This document shows, in pieces, positions 61,151-64,000 of a DNA stretch of 64,000 bases (position 1 is the stretch's first letter; every line of letters starts with the position of its first letter). The notes under the pieces are model-generated. The model saw nothing but the letters and a program-made list of their open reading frames with translations. It was not told the origin of the DNA and ran no database searches. Location of the stretch: positions 248,001 through 312,000 of the forward strand of contig NW_027476310.1 of assembly GCF_051020955.1 (NCBI RefSeq), given 5' to 3'. Both the position numbers and the translations under genes were made by a program. This stretch comes from Megalopta genalis (Eukaryota; Arthropoda; Insecta; Hymenoptera; Halictidae).

Positions 61151-62747
61151 CTTCAAATCCATGCGACACAAATGATTTAGCTTCAAATACTTGCGATATA
61201 ATTGATAAAGCTTCAAATGCAGGCGAAGCAAACGAGTTAGCTTCAAATCCCAGCGAAACACATGATTTAGTTTCAAATCAATGCGAAGTAGAAGGCTTAG
61301 CTTTAAATCCATGCGACACAAATGTTTTAGCTTCAAATACTTGCGATATAATTGATCCAGCTTCAAATGCAGGCGAAACAAACGAGTTAGCTTCAAATCC
61401 AAGCGAAACACATGATTTAGTTTCAAATCAATGCGAAGTAGAAGGCTTAGCTTTAAATCCATGCGACACAAATGATTTAGCTTCAAATACATGCGACACA
61501 AATGATTTAGCTTCAAATACTTGACATAGAAGTGATATTGCTTCACTGCAGGGGAAACAAACGAGTTAGCTTCAAATCCATGCGACACAAATGATTTAGC
61601 TGCAAATACTTGCGATATAATTGATATAGCATCAAATGAAGGCGAAACAAACGAGTTAGCTTCAAATCCAAGCGAAAAACACGATTTAGTTTTAAAACAA
61701 TGCGAAGTAGAATTCTAAGCTTCGAATCCATGGGAAACAAATGATTTAGCTTCACATACTTGCGATATAAATGATATAGCTTCAGATGCAGGCGAAACAA
61801 ACGAGTTACCTTCAAATCCAAGCGAAACGCATGATTTACCTTCAAATAAATGCAAAGTAGAAGGCTTATCTTCAAAGCCATGCGAAACATATGGTTTAGC
61901 TTCATATTCTTGCGAAACAAATGGTTTAGATTCAGATACTTGTGATAAACATGATTTAGGTTCAAATGCACGCGAAACAAACGAGTTAGTTTCAAATCCA
62001 TGCGAAAAACATGATTTAGCTTCACATACTTGCGATATAAATGATATAGCTTCAATTGCAGGCGAAACAAACGAGTTACCTTCAAATCCAAGCGAAACGC
62101 ATGATTTACCTTCAAATTAATGCAAAGTAGTAGGCTTATCTTCAAAGCCATGCGACACAAATGATTTAGCTTCAAATACTTGCGATATAATTGATATAGC
62201 TTCAAATGCAGGCGAAACAAACGAATTAGCTTCAAATCTATGCGAAACACATGATTTAGCTTCACATACTTGCGATATAAATGATATAGCTTCAAATGCA
62301 GGCGAAACAAACGAGTTAGCTTCAAATCCAAGCGAAACACATGATTTAGTTTCAAATCAATGTGATGTAGAAGGCTTAGCTTCAAATCCATCCGAAACAA
62401 ATGGTTTAGCTTCAAATACTTGCGATATACATGTTTTAGCTTCAACTGCACACGAAACAAACGAGTTAGCTTCAAATCCATTCGAAACACATGGTTTAGC
62501 TTCAAATCAAAGCGATGTAGAAGGTTTTAGCTTCAAATCCATGCCAGACAAATGATTTAGCTTCAAATACTTGCGATATAAATGATATAGCTTCAAATCA
62601 ATGCGAACTAGATGTCTGAGCTTCAAAGCCATGCGAAAGAATTGATTTTTCTTCAAATACTTGCGGTACAAGTGATACAGCTTTAAATGCAAGCGAAATG
62701 AACCAGTTAGCTTCAATTCCATGCGAAACGCATGATTTAGCTACAAA

Positions 62748-63977
62748 TCAATGCGACGTAGAAGGTTCAGCTTCAAATCCATGCGAAACAAATGATTTAG
62801 CATCAGAATATTGCGATATAAGTGATATAGCTTCAAATGTAGAGGAATCAAACGAGTTAGCTTTAAAATCCATGCGATACACATGATTCATCTTCAAATC
62901 AATGCGAAGTAGAAGGCTAAGCTTCAAATCCATGCGGAACAAATGATTTAGATACAGATACTTGCGATATAAGTTATATAGCTTCAAATGCAGGAGAAAC
63001 AAACGAGTTAGCTCCAAATCCATGCGAAACATATGATTTAGCTTCAAATCAATGCGATGTAGAAGGTTTAGATTCAAATCCAAGCGAAACAAACGAATTA
63101 GCTTCAAATCAATGCGAAACACATGATTTAGCTTCAAATCACTGCGAAGTAGAAATCTCAGCTTGAAATCCATGCCAATCAAATGATTTAGACTCAAATA
63201 CTTGTGATATGCATGATATAGCTTCAAATGCAGGCGAAACAAACGAGTTAGCTTCAAATCCACGCGGAACACATGATTTAGCTTCAAATGCAGGCGAAGT
63301 AGAAGGCTTAGCATCAAAGAATTGCGACACAAATGATTTAGCTTCAAATACTTGCGATATAATTGATAAAGCTTCAAATGCAGGCCAAACAAACGAGTTA
63401 GCTTCAAATCCAAGCGAAACACATGATTTAGTTTCAAATCAATGCGATGTAGAAGGCTTAGCTTCAAATCCATGCGAAACAAATGGTTTAGCTTCAAATA
63501 CTTGCGATATACATGTTTTAGCTTCAACTGCATACGAAACAAACGAGTTAGCTTCAAATCCAAGCGAAACACATGATTTAACTTCAAATCAATGCGAAGG
63601 AGAAAGCTTAGCTTCAAAGCCATGCGACACAAATGATTTAGCTTCAAATACTTGCGATATAATTGATATAGCCTCAAATGCAGGCGAAATAAACGAGTTA
63701 GCATCAAATCCTTGCGAAACACATGATTTAGCTTCAACTGCATACGAAACAAACGAGTTAGCTTCAAAACCAACCGAAACACTTGATTTAGCTTCAAATC
63801 CATTCGAAACACATGACTTAGCTTCAAATGCATGAGAAACACATGGTTTAGCTTCATATTCTTGCGAAACAAGTGGTTCAGCTTCTGATACTTGTGATAA
63901 ACATGATTTAGCTTCAACTGCATGTGAAACAAACGAGTTAGCTTCAAATCCATGGGAAACACATGATTTAGTTTCAT
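62748..63977 (-). other. antisense repeat ORF (409 codons), probably not a gene
   Basis: Repeat ORF at the right end of the window made of the same Leu/Lys/Arg/His decapeptides; its last 40 residues drift into a different composition. The opposite strand is also open over 63209-63835 (208 codons, ASNPCETHDL-type decapeptides), showing dual-strand openness. Confidence 0.3.
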
Positions 63978-64000
63978 ATCAATACGAAGTTGTAAGCTTA

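Larger units (their letters stand above)
56200..62480. repeat. domain of regular pentameric (150-bp) repeats
   Basis: Here the prevailing order of 30-bp subtypes is GCAGGCGAAACAAACGAG, CCAAGCGAAACACATG, CAATGCGAAGTAGAAGG, CCATGCGACACAAATG and ACTTGCGATATAATTG, repeated with occasional monomers missing or swapped. Boundaries are approximate. A second module (TTCATGCGAAACACATGG, TTCTTGCGAAACAAATGG, ACTTGTGATAAACATG or ACTTGTGATAAACGTG) is interspersed. Similarity between non-adjacent pentamers is high, consistent with recent homogenisation. Confidence 0.75.
54460..64000. repeat. 30-bp minisatellite, block 4
   Basis: Same satellite, resuming directly after the BEL/Pao LTR and running to the window end without a boundary, so the array continues beyond it. 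The first 0.9 kb resembles the sequence just left of the BEL/Pao element (47.3-47.5 kb), so the insertion split a local duplicate. From about 56.2 to 62.4 kb the array is made mostly of the regular five-subtype 150-bp pentamer. No gene is recognised. Confidence 0.97.

Noticed and set aside
1..64000. tRNA or rRNA genes, bacterial promoters or terminators
   Set aside because: No tRNA-like A and B box arrangement or rRNA core sequence was seen. The hairpins found are inside LTRs and are explained by the elements.

Overview
The window is eukaryotic, almost certainly arthropod and probably insect DNA. It carries a nearly intact BEL/Pao LTR retrotransposon, a superfamily confined to animals, whose Gag and Pol look from memory like elements of ants and other Hymenoptera (an impression, not a search). 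I see no host gene, rRNA, tRNA or CRISPR array.

About 85% of the window (roughly 54.7 kb, some 1,800 units) is one AT-rich minisatellite with a 30-bp monomer. Its core reads CATGCGAAACACATG and is followed by TTA and GCTTCAAAT. Monomers fall into a few subtypes, and these are ordered into 150-bp pentamers, so the array has a higher-order repeat (HOR) structure. The cleanest stretch is 43501-44251. Because 30 is a multiple of 3 and the consensus has three stop-free frames (one +, two -), the array is full of long repetitive ORFs on both strands. I treat these as consequences of the repeat, not as genes.

Layout: satellite 1-19209; a short non-autonomous LTR element 19210-20398; satellite 20399-31490; a second copy of the same LTR element 31491-32677; satellite 32678-47526; a BEL/Pao element on the minus strand 47527-54459; satellite 54460-64000. 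The two short elements sit in exactly the same satellite sequence. They are one old insertion copied by a large segmental duplication (18840-27588 and 31121-38149). Further nested duplications of about 1 to 2 kb are found across the whole array.

The BEL/Pao element has two LTRs about 1.3% diverged, a primer binding site matching tRNA-Tyr, a polypurine tract, gag, and a pol encoding protease, reverse transcriptase, RNase H, integrase and DUF5641. Gag and pol are in one frame, separated by a single TGA followed by CTA. That is the classic leaky-stop context and suggests Pol is made by stop-codon readthrough. This and the HOR organisation of the satellite are the two most interesting observations. 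I found no convincing new multi-gene system.
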